Shown: positions 10,258 through 20,545 of the stretch, one piece after another
Numbering within the stretch: the stretch's first letter is position 1
Layout of the letters: each line of letters opens with the position of its first letter
Assembly: GCA_950097015.1 (NCBI GenBank)
Contig: CATNEN010000038.1
Coordinates: 5,811,001 to 5,875,000, forward strand
Direction: 5' to 3'
Source: Macrostomum hystrix
Lineage: Eukaryota > Platyhelminthes > Macrostomidae
DNA length: 64,000 bases
The notes under the pieces: model-generated
What the model was told of the DNA's origin: nothing
Databases searched by the model: none
Seen by the model: the letters and a program-made list of their open reading frames with translations, nothing else
Program-made: the position numbers and the translations under genes

Positions 10258-10845
10258 GTGTCCGTGAATTTTGGCGGACCATTCTTGACAAAGCAAGGGC
10301 GTGGAAAGGTTAGACAGAAGCGCTATCTTGCACTTTTTACATGCATGGCAACTCGAGCAGTGCACTTAGAGATGGCCTACAGCCTAGACACCAGTTCGTT
10401 CTTGAATGCACTCTCGCGGATGATCAGTCGTCGAGGCCGCATACTGGAGATCTATTCGGATAACGGGACCAATTTTGTCGGCGCAGAGCGTGAGCTCCGA
10501 GAGTTAGTCAGCTCCATTGTTTACCCTCCAGGAGTTACTGATGCCAGTTTTATATACAACTTTTCATTTCTGTGCCAGCCGCTGGTGACACCCAACAGCA
10601 GCTGGTTCAAGCGGACTGACTTCCTGCGCCTCGGCAACATCAGCCCCGAATACTGCTTCACTGAGGTTAGTAATGTGAAGTTCCAGATCGAGTGCGCGCT
10701 CCGCTGCGCCGACAGGTGGCAGTGCAGAGTTGCCATCTTCAACGAGGCCGACGGCAGGTGCAGGATGCTGGACTTCACCGACGCCAGCGTTGGAGACGCC
10801 ATCGAGACGGACCCGAACTGGACCAAGCTGGTCAAGGTCTACTGA
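10258..10845 (+). pseudogene. Integrase core fragment fused in frame to a lectin C-terminal half
   Basis: One open frame of 195 codons. Codons 1-86 are the BEL/Pao integrase catalytic core ([18 protein letters not shown] and [16 protein letters not shown]). At about 10515 it changes without a stop into the lectin family: the end of the lectin domain (IVYPPGV ... [13 protein letters not shown]) and the complete PAN-like module to the family stop codon. The lectin part differs from genes 1 and 2 before FLCQP, so it is a separate paralogue that lost its 5' half. No promoter or signal peptide is visible. It is most simply a deletion scar, but the chimeric ORF is intact; an assembly join cannot be excluded. 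Confidence 0.85.
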
Positions 10846-11051
10846 AAGTTTAAATTACGACATTAAAACTAACTACACATCTCGTAGGCAAAAAATATTT
10901 CTTCAGCTGATGAATAACCGTACTGTGTGTTAATTTGATTGAAGAAATCGAATTGAAACGTAACAATGCCACCACCCAAGACCAGTAGCGCCAGTAACGA
11001 TAAGAAAAACATTTTTGAGGATTTTGAATATGGACAAAATATTTTTGTTGT
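10846..11051 (+). repeat. Lectin 3' flank repeat, copy 2
   Basis: Nearly identical to 5553-5757. Past TTTTTGTTGTG it continues into single-copy DNA, so it shows the sequence context without an LTR insertion. Confidence 0.88.
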
Positions 11052-12846
11052 GTTTACTTGCGACTTGCTGGCATACGAGCTCGTATTCATTGGTGCATTG
11101 TTGATTGCATATTCTCTTATGAAAAAAATTCTAACAACTATTTCCAGTGGGATCCTGTTTAGTGGCATACAAAAGCGTAGGTTGCGATCAGGCAGTCAAA
11201 CTGCCAATTCACTTCAAGGACGTCGTGGTTGTATTTTACTGCAAATTTTCTTTGAGCTGCCAATCTGCCCTATTTTTTAGTTAAAACTCGCATATACAGG
11301 GCGAGAAAATGAAATGATGACATTTGATTTGACATCTTTGACATTTTTTAATGCTTTGTCGTTTAGCTTCTAGTGGGGCAGAGAGCAACTCTTATGTATG
11401 CAGACAGGTTGAATTGATGCACAGGTGTCATTAACTATCGTTCTGAAACTTTTGTCGACCGAAAGCTTGACTCCAGAAGCAGGCATTGGCTCTGAGTGAG
11501 GGCCGTAGGACCACCATACCAAGCTAAAGTCTTCGTCATTGCCTTCGCATTGGCTCAGAGTGAGGGCCGTACGACCACCATACCAAGCTAAAGTCTTCGT
11601 CATTGCCTTCGCATTGGCTCAGAGTGAGGGCCGTAGGACCACCATACCAAGCTAAAGTCTTCGTCATTGCCTTCGCATTGGCTCTGAATGAGGGCCGTAG
11701 GACCACCATACCAAGCTAAAGTCTTCGTCATTGCCTTCGCATTGGCTCAGAGTGAGGGCCGTAGGACCACCATACCAAGCTAAAGTCTTCGTCATTGCCT
11801 TCGCATTGGCTCTGAGTGAGGGCCGTAGGACAAAACTACTGCTCGTTTTGTGCTTCACAATTTTTATCATTGCCATAAATTTTTGTTAAAATAAGATTTT
11901 TTGATTTTCTTAGTTTAGTGCGGATGGCATGATTACAGGCCCAATAGACGCGCATTGTGAAGATCGAACGATAACCTTATTCCGCAAAACGATGAAGAGC
12001 ACTCATTTCGTGACTTAGAGGAAAACAAAATGTTTTCGGATGTTCTCGGGTCCAAAAACTTCATTGTCAGATACGGTTGGCCCAATGTGATGGCCGCATT
12101 TTATTTAAAAATGGACAGCTACTGACGAAATGCGAGCAGTGAATTGTTTAGACCTCATTTTAACTCAAGGGAAGCAAATTAAACATCACTGCTTTATGAA
12201 GGTCGTTACAAGGCCCTGAATGTCCTGTCGATGTTGGCACAACATTCAACGTCGGTGGGTCACGGGGCCTGGCCTGCATTCGGTAGTACCTGTGGAGGCC
12301 CTGTTATTAATTCGATGGCCAAAGATTGGGATCAGGCGCTGAGACTGCTCTTGAAAGACAGGGGAACTCGCTGGAGCTGTCAATTATTGGCGACAGAGAA
12401 AGAAGTCAAGCGGTGCGTTGCTTGGAAAACTTGCTTGAGACCCAGGTGACAGGACAATAAGTTATTTACTCTCAGGTCTCTTTCGCTGCCGGTAGTCAGT
12501 GTGGCTAGAGAGGGCCTGCGAGTGGGCCTGGTTGCCTTGGAGAATGAAAAACATGACTCAGTAGAATTTCTTACAGTCCCGCTGTGGAGGAGTTGATGGA
12601 ATGAGCTCTACGCAGCATAGAGCTCATTTAAATCATAGAGCCATTTCTTAAATTATCTTAATTGGCTAATTAAGAAGTTCAGAAATTCAGAAATTCAGAA
12701 ATTCAGAAGTTGCATCTCAGTGCAGGTGTAGTGGAAATAATGGGAACTTTGCCGGGCAAACAGCGTGCTCCACTTTTCATTCACGCGCTTGAAGAAGCCA
12801 ATTAGCGGCGCAATAGTTGGTAAAGAGTAGCTGCTTTCCAAAATTT
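11052..12846. other. Spacer between the lectin half copy and lectin gene 3
   Basis: No supported gene. It holds the 64-bp tandem array (11485-11835) and a short run of four TTCAGAAA-type units near 12677-12711. A 72-codon plus ORF at 12231 has no recognisable domain. Confidence 0.5.
11485..11835. repeat. 64-bp tandem repeat, about 5.5 copies
   Basis: Units begin ATTGGCTCTGAGTGAGGGCC and include ACCACCATACCAAGCTAAAG; each is 64 bp with one or two substitutions. The array ends inside a unit at GCCGTAGGAC. Minus-strand ORFs across it are repeat artefacts. Confidence 0.93.
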
Positions 12847-12854
12847 TATGAATA
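12847..12854 (+). promoter_or_regulatory. TATA-like box of lectin gene 3
   Basis: TATGAATA, then ACTGGCATC as in genes 1 and 2, lies 183 bp before the ATG, almost the same spacing. The variant third base may weaken the promoter. Confidence 0.45.
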
Positions 12855-13029
12855 CTGGCATCTAACAATGCTCTCAGCGCGTGCCGAGGACAATTTCTTC
12901 CACAAAATTATTAAAGCAGCTTGTTGTGGAAGAACTAAAGCCACCGCAGAATTTAACCATCGCTTCCACTACCCATCCGTCGCTTGAAAATATAGAAGCC
13001 GGCAGAAAAACCGCTGAGCAAAAGCTGCA

Positions 13030-13749
13030 ATGCAAAAGTTCACATTGCTGTTGATTTTGATCTGGGCCTGCATCAACTCCGCAGTCCGCAGCTCCGCCTG
13101 TCCGAGTCCCTTCACCCTGATGTCTAGCGGTCACTGCGCCTACTGGAACGCCAGCCACTCAGTGAGTTGGTGCCAGGCTGCCGAATTCTGCCTCAGCATC
13201 GGAGGCGAGCTGGCCATCGACCTGGGGCTCATCAGAGCTGCCAGGACCGGGCTGGTCACAGGTGGTAACAGGGCCTTCATCGGCACGACTGACTTGCTGA
13301 TCGAGAGGGGAACCAACCGCACCGGCTGGCAGCTCACCAATGGCAGCTTTGCTAACCTTTTAGATTCAGACTGGAGCAGTTTTGCGCCTGATAGTCTGGC
13401 TGCCAATGATGACTTCCTGATTATCAGCCCAAACGGGATAGCAGATTTACGAGTTCAAAATACTGCATCCTTCGTCTGCCAGCCGCTGGTGACACCCAAC
13501 AGTCGCCTGTTCAGTCAAGCCAGCTTCCTGCGTCTTGGAGATACCAGCCCCACCTACTGCTACTCCGAGCTGGCTGGCTTGAGATACGAGATCGACTGCG
13601 CGCTCCGCTGCGCCGACAGGTGGCAGTGCAGAGCCGCCATCTTCAACAAGGCCGACGGCAGGTGCAGGATGCTGGACTTCACCGACGCCAGCGTTGGAGA
13701 CGCCATCGAGACGGACCCGAACTGGACCAAGCTGGTCAAGGTCTACTGA
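13030..13749 (+). CDS. Secreted C-type lectin-like protein with C-terminal PAN-like domain (gene 3)
   Basis: A 239-codon intronless gene of the same family. Signal peptide at residues 1-20, then the lectin domain (CPSPF, YWNASHSVSWCQAAEFC, GGELA, FIGTTDLLIERGTNRTGW, FVCQP) and the PAN-like module ([28 protein letters not shown]). It diverges from genes 1 and 2 through the second half of the lectin domain (NLLDSDWSSFAPDSLAANDD) and just after PLVTPNS, but becomes nearly identical in nucleotides from CGCTCCGCTGCGCC to the stop. The canonical Ca2+-site motifs are again missing. Upstream DNA is alignable with gene 1, so promoter and gene duplicated together. Confidence 0.85.
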   Translation: MQKFTLLLILIWACINSAVRSSACPSPFTLMSSGHCAYWNASHSVSWCQAAEFCLSIGGELAIDLGLIRAARTGLVTGGNRAFIGTTDLLIERGTNRTGWQLTNGSFANLLDSDWSSFAPDSLAANDDFLIISPNGIADLRVQNTASFVCQPLVTPNSRLFSQASFLRLGDTSPTYCYSELAGLRYEIDCALRCADRWQCRAAIFNKADGRCRMLDFTDASVGDAIETDPNWTKLVKVY

Positions 13750-13914
13750 ATTTCTTTGAGAAGTATTGAACTAATGCAGACTTTGTGAACGACTTTTTGA
13801 ACATTTTCAGCACGAAACAGCTAGGTTCAGGTTGAGCAGATTCTGATATTTTCGAACGAGTGCTAGCACATTTAAATATAAACTGTAAGTCAGTCACTAT
13901 TATAAAAAATGCTG
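13750..13914. other. 3' flank of lectin gene 3
   Basis: AT-rich and unrelated to the flanks of the other copies. No clear AATAAA was found. Confidence 0.4.
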
Positions 13915-14265
13915 GAGGGCTGCGCGCAATGGTACATCATTTAGTGACACTAGACCCGCAGCCAGTGAGGAGGCAATTCTGCCCATTCTGCTGACTCCTG
14001 AGCACACACGCACACAGATACTGTACGCATGAACACGCTCACACATGCGTGTACATCTGCCCTGACTTTCTCATCGTCAGGCAGTGTTATGTACACTTAT
14101 CTGTGCCTTGGAGGTTGGCCCTCAAGGACGTAAATTGCACGACAAGCCACCAAGTCTTCTGTCCGCGGCTGCGCCCCATATAAATGTGGCCTCGCCGCGG
14201 AATCGAACTTAGGGACTGTGGTGCAGGATGCAAACACGTTAACCGATCTGCCACCGACCCCAAAT
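13915..14265 (-). mobile_element. SINE family A, near full-length
   Basis: On the minus strand: a tRNA-like head (GGTCGGTGGCAGATCGGTTA, then a GATTCC B-box-like word) followed by the family body to the CCATTGCGCGCAGCCCTCC end. It carries small internal changes. Confidence 0.88.
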
Positions 14266-14644
14266 CAGTCTATTCTATGTGACCAACCAATAGCAGTGAC
14301 CTGTACAAATGCTCGTGTATGCTGTTCATGTTTCACAAAATTTTGGGGGTCTATCTTCATGAGTGGAGTGAATGGCAAGTCATAAAAACTGATTGTGTGT
14401 TTAGCTAACTGATCTACTAGAATATCATACACGCTGTCATATTATGCTCACACTAGCCATGAGCAAGCAGCAAATTGCCAACGCCAGTTGCGGGACTAGG
14501 GTGCACCTGTTCATTTTCTCAGGCTTTGGAACTTTGACTGCATGTATTTCACAGGCTTCATAAAGTAATTTGTCTCATTTTTTTAATTATAGTAAACTGA
14601 AACATACAAGCAAGATTTTCATTTTTAGTATATTAGATTACACC

Positions 14645-14912
14645 TGCCCCTATCGAGCCATTTGTGCAGCCGACAGCAGCCGCATCTGGAGGCTGCGTAC
14701 GGCTGTTCAGTCCATGGACTGGGGGGACGCTACACCCACCTTCAATTATCCCAGCTGATGCTGTTGCCCATTTAACAGCTGGGTGAACTGAAGCAATGCA
14801 GAGTGAAGTATCTTGCTAAAGGACACAAGCAGTTTCAGTTGAGTCAGGAATCGAACCCCCGACCTTCAAGTCGTGAGTCCGACACCCTAACCAATAGGCA
14901 ACAATCCGATGT
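14645..14912 (-). mobile_element. SINE family B (second tRNA-derived family)
   Basis: On the minus strand the head reads GCCTATTGGTTAGGGTGTCG (A-box-like), then GGGGGTTCGATTCC (a near-perfect B box). The body ends in CAGTCCATGGACTGAACAGC and TACGCAGCC. Related copies: 34953-35170, a remnant at 36200-36425 and a fragment at 50577-50650. Confidence 0.78.
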
Positions 14913-16373
14913 ATCTAATTCGATCAGTTTGCAACAGGTCAACGCTTTCATATAAGGATTTTCGAGAACAGAACTACTTTAAAAGATAAAAGTTATCATG
15001 AAGTTGTCTTAAAGAAAGCAGGAAGCGGTCACGCAAAAGACAAGTTTGATTGTCTTCGCTTGGCTATAACCAAAATAACCAAGTAGAATATTTACCTAAG
15101 TGAGCTTGATATAACTAATTGAAAAATAGTATTTATATTGTCTGGCAAACCTGTCGAAAAAAACTGCGGAACTTTTAGTTTGTAAAAGAAAAGAAAAAAA
15201 AATTGCATTACGCAAGCCACAGCTTACGTAGGAATATTACATTTTCGTGAACAACTGTAAGCCTTTTGTGAGCAGAGTGTGGGATCAAGCAGTAATTAAC
15301 AACAACTATCCTTCATGAAATGTCTTTGAGTCGAAAAAAGCTCATAAAACCTACCGAAATCTCAGATTCAAAGTGAACGGCTGATCTTAAAAAAATCGCT
15401 GAACTTTAAAGCATTTGATGAAACCGAAACGAAATAAAGCACTGAATAGTTTTTATAGAGCTTGAAAAATTACTCAAAAAATAGTTTCGCGAAAAATTTA
15501 CGAGCAAACAAATGATTCAATCAATAATGCATCACAAAAAGATGGATTATTATTTAAAACAATTTTTTTTCTACCTTTAGTTAACGAACAATTTAATATT
15601 TCCGTGCCAATACTGCAGCTGCGGTTGACGATAAAAAATTTTGAGTGCAAAAAAGTGCCACGGAGAAAAAAATATTTAAAAAAACAAAAAATAGTTATCA
15701 AACAAAAGTACATGAAGTTGGACGAAATGGAAAAAGTATTTAAGAAAATTCGATTACGAGAAAAAATAAGACAGACAGACAGACATGGAAAGTGTAATTT
15801 TTTTATCTGCCGACAATAAAGTAGTAAGGTATATTAATTATTGCAGCGCATAAGGTATTGCAATTTATAATATAAAGTGAGAAGAAAGAGTATGGTATAA
15901 CCATTTTTATAAATATATTCTTTCAGGCCATAAAATCTATCCAAAATTCAGCGCAGTAATAACTAAGGCAGCAGAACAAGTCTTATAAGTCACCACTTTG
16001 GCCTGCCAATAAGTCCTTCACTGCGTGTCAGGGCCCGACCGATTCTGTCCATCATAGATCGAGAGCGAGAGTCTGAAGTGTCGGTTGAAGCAACTTTAAC
16101 ATAAATGTGCGACGAATCAAAACAATACACTATTTTACCTATCAGGGCTTTGAGTATGGGTCTATAATTGTAAACTTTTATAGACAACTTGCGGAGGTGT
16201 GGGGTGAACAAACATAGACTCACGGCCATAGACAATTTGTTGGAGGAATCAAGCTGAATCAAATTATTAACTGTGATTTAAAACTTTCGGACACTTGTTC
16301 GTTGAGAGCCGTGCTAATATTCCATTTTATCTCTATGCCGCTAATCGCTGATCAAAGGAACACAAGCCCGCAC
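14913..16373. other. AT-rich intergenic DNA
   Basis: No gene supported. Short ORFs on both strands near 15500-15820 and 15990-16262 are Lys/Ile-rich or unrecognisable and lack initiation or splice context. Confidence 0.5.
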
Positions 16374-16658
16374 AGGCACATCATTTGGCGACACTAGACC
16401 TGCAGTCAGCGAGGAGGCAATTCGGCCGATTTCGCTGACTCTTGAGCACACACTCACAGACATGTACGCAGGCACACACTCACACAGGTGTGTATATCTG
16501 CCCTGACTTTCTCATCGTCTCACGGGCGTAAATTGTACGACAAACCCCCAAGCCTTCACTCCGCGGCTGCGCCCCAAATGAATGTGGCCTCGCCGTGGAA
16601 TCGAGCTCAGGGACCTTGGTGCGAGAGGCAAACGCGTTAACCGCTCTGCCACCGACCC
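16374..16658 (-). mobile_element. SINE family A
   Basis: Minus-strand copy with tRNA-like head (TCGGTGGCAGAGCGGTTAAC, then a GATTCC B-box remnant) and body to the GTGTCGCCAAATGATGTGCC end. About 35 bp around the AAGGCACAGTG segment is deleted. Confidence 0.88.
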
Positions 16659-17439
16659 CCCAGACCTAGAGCCCGTGTGACAACAAAGCGATTTTTAAAA
16701 ACCTAAAAAGAAATACTTACTTTTTGCTTTCTTATATGACATCTGGAAGTCCATGGTAGACTGGAATAGCGAAACAACTTGTTAGTTGAGTAACTTAGAA
16801 TGTAGGATTAGAATGATAAATGTTTGCATAAGCACGAGTATGTGATATCAAAATGAAAAGTAAAAAAAAAACCGACAAAAGGTTCACGAGTTGCATGCGT
16901 GGACTGAACAAACAAGCACAAACAAACAAGTTGATATATTCTCAAATAGAGGTTAGCAATTGATGCTGTTATAGACAAGAAATGTTCAACGGGTAGCTAC
17001 GAAAAATGTAAATAAGTTATGAAAGTAAATAATCTAGAAGTGCAAGACACTTGAACCAGAAGACAACGACATGGAATCTGGGCCATAGACAACGATTTAG
17101 CCCGTGTTCTGTCGCCATTTTGTTTAACTGCGCCTACAGCTCCGCCCCTGAGAATCAAGGACTACTAGTAGGACAGGACACTCAGTTTCTTGGAAAAAAT
17201 TTGAAGGCAGATTTTTACAAAAAAATGCACCAGCATTTTATTGTAAGCAGATCCAATGCGTTTTTTAAAATATATCTTTCAAAACATGTTGCTTCACAGA
17301 ATTTTAGAAAGATTCATTCATGAATAATTGATCTTGCCTCTTCTTCTTCTATAGTGGTCTCTGTTGAGAACATGCTTATGTAACTATTGTAGATAATGGC
17401 TTAGGTCAAATAGGGAATCATTGCAATTTAAGCAATTCG
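16659..17439. other. 3' flank of the C2CD2-like gene
   Basis: AT-rich. An AATAAA on the minus strand at 17235-17240 is a plausible poly(A) signal about 200 nt after the stop of the gene at 17440. Nothing else supported. Confidence 0.45.
17235..17240 (-). terminator. Candidate poly(A) signal of the C2CD2-like gene
   Basis: AATAAA on the minus strand, about 200 nt after the stop codon; position only, no cleavage evidence. Confidence 0.35.
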
Positions 17440-20400
17440 TTAACAGTGTTTTCTGCAAGTGTAGCGACATACGAGTACCTTATTCCTGTACTGCCTGGCA
17501 TAGGAGTAGTCGCTCTTGCGCCAAGCCACATTATTGCTGTTAATTTGTTCCGCACAAGGTGTGCTACCTGTAAAAACGAATGCAAAATTAAAACAAAGTA
17601 AAATCAATAACTGTCTGACAACATTTATCTTTAAGGCAAATTTACACACAAAATTAGAAAATACGAGTATACACTCCATTTCAAGCGTCCGAAACCTCAC
17701 AAGACGAAAACGATAATCACAAACCTAATGCACTTCTTACCAGGCGGCCGCAACGGCTTCGGGGTGTCCGGTGGAGGACGCATGAACTCGGCGATCTGAC
17801 GCGACAACACGGGACTCTGGGCTGCTGTTGGTAGTCGGGCATCAGTGAATTAGGAGAGCGATTATAATGAAACTGGAGATCCAGAGCTTCGTAGAGGAAA
17901 TACACACTGGATGTATGGGAGAACACTCACGCAGACTTGATGGGCCCTCTGCTGATACTGCAGACTCAGCAGCCTGCGCAGGAGCCGGCAGAGCCAGCAG
18001 TTCCAGTGTGATTTTAGCTGACTGCGGCAGTGGCAGCACAACTCTGGCACCGCTGGCGGGAAGGTCCGCCAGAGACAGACTTGCGCTGATCGGCGGCTGA
18101 CGCTGAAGGCTGACGGTCAGCTTGTCTGATGTCGGGTTCAGATCGCTGCGTGACATTGGGGGGGCGAAAATGAAGCGCAAATCACAAATAACACGGAGCC
18201 CACAAAAATCCACAGCATTTCTGCATACCAATCGGAATGAGGCCCTCACCCCACCTCCCTCGCCGACCAATCAGCGAAGTGGGCGGCAGCCGATCTTTTT
18301 ACTACAATTCCTATTGGTTAAGTTCATTCGTTCGTGAGCTTCGTGAGTGGGTGTTTTTCCCTTATAAGTCTGTAAATAAACATTCTAAATTCAATAATAC
18401 TTAAAGTAGCTAGTATTTTGTATTCTCAAAACATAATTAAATACTCACAAAACAAAGGGTTCATCCCAGTAGGGATTTGTGATTCCATAAGCCGGCCTGG
18501 TCTGGCAGCTCTGCTTGGGCTCGTCAAGTTCCAGAACTACCACAGTGGCACGGTGGCCGGGCCCGGCTGACTGAGGCACTGACAGCCCAGATGCCCGAAT
18601 GACTTTCACCAGTAGACGGGAAAAAGATTTGTGTCGAAAAGCCATGTGACAGCTTTTATTGGTCAGCTCTGGCAGTGCATTTTGGCTAGCACCGAGTGAT
18701 GAACGGTTCTGATTGGCTGCAAGTGTCACGTCGCATTGATTGGTCAAATTCAGCGCGTCGATACGGCTTGCGGAGTTTGATGATAACAAAGGATCAGTCT
18801 GATTGGTCGAAGGTTTATTTTGCGCGTCAGCAAGCTGCAGTGAACTCTCATTGGCCAGCGAAATATTTTTAATAGGTTCCACGGAGTCTTCAAATTTTGG
18901 ATGCTCGATAGACAGAACGTCGTCTTGGCCTGCACTGACATTACTCTGTAAAACAAATGCTTAATTCACGCAATGTTTTCGAGGCACTTAAAACAAATCA
19001 ACTGTCTTACCTGTTCAGTCTGGCAGATGGTCTCCCGGTAAAATTTAACAACATCTGCACTATTAGCCTGAAGCCCAATTGTATTCGGCGTCCAGACGGA
19101 GGGCAAGGGAAATCGGACGACAGTGGAACCGAGGAGTGCTATTACCCGGTTGACCAGCCAATCAGATTGTCCTATAGATTCCGATTGGTTAGAGTCCGAA
19201 GGCGAATCAATGCGGTGAATCTGAACTGTGCCAAAAACTGGCCGACCAATCAGACGAGCCCAGGCGGTCGATGGCGGGGCCAATCGGAGCTCCAGCTCTG
19301 CCTGGAATGCAGCGGTGTCGTTTGATTTGTAAAAACATTTTACGCGCTCTAATAAAACATGCAGGCTCCTAGACAGACAGCAATCTCACTTCGATGTTGC
19401 AGTTCAGTAGCCGTACCTCAACTTCACTCTGCCAGTGAGTTACGCGCACTTTTAGTCGTACTTCGGGTGCAAAAACTCGAGCATAAATTTGCTAGAATGG
19501 CAAGGATTTGGTACGAGTACTCGTACTATCGAATCAAAGTTGTTCATTGAACTAAACCTAAGTAGAACATGTACCTACCAACTCCTTGCCGACCCCGGCA
19601 CAGATCTTTGCCGTGACAGACTTCACTGAAGGCATCGAATCTCCGAAGGAAATATCTAGAAAGACGATAGCCTGAAGATTTTGGTAGGTTTTAGTTTATA
19701 TTCACTCGCGTAATCAGCTAAGTTAAGTGGGTGAGGGTGAGTGGCAGAGCGGTTAATGCGTCTGCCTCTCGCACAAACACAAAGGTCCCTGAGCTCGATT
19801 CCGCCGCGAGGCCTCATTAAATTGGGGCGCAGCCGCGGATAGAAGGCTTGGGCCAACCTAGAAGACACTGGGTACACTGCCTGACGATGAGAAAGTCAGC
19901 GCAGATGTACACACCTGTGTGAGTGTGTGCCTGCGAATGGTCTCTGTGCACGTGTGTGCTCAGAAGACAGTGGAATGGGCAGAATTGCCTCCTCGCTGGC
20001 TGCAGGTCTAGTGTCACCAAATGATGTACCATTGCCTGCAGCCATTAATGCAAGCATTATTATTAATGAGCTAAGTTAAAAGCATAAATACTGCAATGAA
20101 ACAGACTTCAAAACGAAACACCTCGTGCTTCTTAAAGTACAGCATTTAATTTGAAGTCTAAACTAGCTGCTGTGGCTACTCACAGTGCCACTGGCTGTCT
20201 CGTTGACTGCAGACAGTAAAATCCCTCTGGCCTGAAGTACATTGCACCCGCCCAAGCCTGCCTGTGATTGGCTGTTGTGGCAAAGCCAGCTGAAAAAGCA
20301 GCTAAGCCAGCCGCATGTGTCAGGGCTATTGTGCAGGTCTGGCGCCAGAAAGCCTGGATGCTGCGCCAGAGGTGACCACAGCTGGCGCGACTCCGTGCCC

Positions 20401-20525
20401 TTCGGGTAGAGCAGCTCATAGATGAAGTGAGCACATATTGACACAACTAATCCTAGCAGACAGAACCCAATGAACACAATGTCTAGAATGTCCAGCTTAC
20501 TGATGCATAGATTCAGAAGGTGCAT
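17440..20525 (-). CDS. C2CD2L-like: C2CD2/TMEM24-like SMP-C2 lipid-transfer membrane protein
   Basis: Eight exons: 20525-20184, 19671-19575, 19448-19390, 19301-19011, 18945-18449, 18145-17931, 17824-17741, 17567-17440. All phases match and the sum is 1713 nt (570 codons plus stop). Residues 12-38 are a transmembrane helix (DIVFIGFCLLGLVVSICAHF). Exons 1-4 align in order with the SMP region of vertebrate C2CD2L (ISFGDSMPSVKSV; IEAELELRLAPP). A C2 domain follows at about 372-500 (RLLVKVIRASGL, VVLELDEPKQ, TNPYWDEPFV, then DLNPTSDKLTVSL across the exon 5 junction). Known relatives tether ER to plasma membrane and move phosphatidylinositol. The 59-nt third exon is the least certain; skipping it with an alternative donor 4 nt earlier also keeps phase. 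A 3' splice site 12 nt before the ATG suggests trans-splicing. Family assignment is from remembered similarity. Confidence 0.72.
19727..20065 (+). mobile_element. SINE family A in intron 1 of the C2CD2-like gene
   Basis: Head GAGTGGCAGAGCGGTTAATG, then GAGCTCGATTCC, body through CACTGCCTGACGATGAGAAA, and an A+T tail with ATTATTATTAAT. It is antisense to the host gene and fills most of the 503-bp intron (19672-20183). Confidence 0.9.
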
Positions 20526-20545
20526 TTGAATTATAAACTGAAAAA
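20526..20545 (-). promoter_or_regulatory. Probable trans-splice acceptor of the C2CD2-like gene
   Basis: On the minus strand a CTGTTTTTTTCAG tract ends 12 nt before the initiator ATG (exon from 20537). No upstream cis exon is apparent. Confidence 0.5.

Larger units (their letters stand above)
5757..10514 (+). mobile_element. Decayed BEL/Pao LTR retrotransposon, 3'-truncated
   Basis: In order: a 5' LTR (to 6105), a primer-binding site, a gag-like ORF with a low-complexity insert, a gag-pol ORF (gag, CCHC-type knuckles, aspartic protease, reverse transcriptase, RNase H), then integrase. BEL/Pao assignment rests on the Pao-type protease region, the RT/RNase H motifs and integrase motifs. The copy is dead: a stop between gag and pol, an internal deletion after the RT catalytic motif, at least two frameshifts (near 9600 and 10250), and no integrase C-terminus or 3' LTR. 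The 3' side joins lectin sequence directly at about 10515. Confidence 0.9.

Noticed and set aside
19740-19815. tRNA-like sequence with A- and B-box words
   Set aside because: It is the head of SINE family A, shared with other copies and lacking a complete cloverleaf; no genuine tRNA gene was found in the window.
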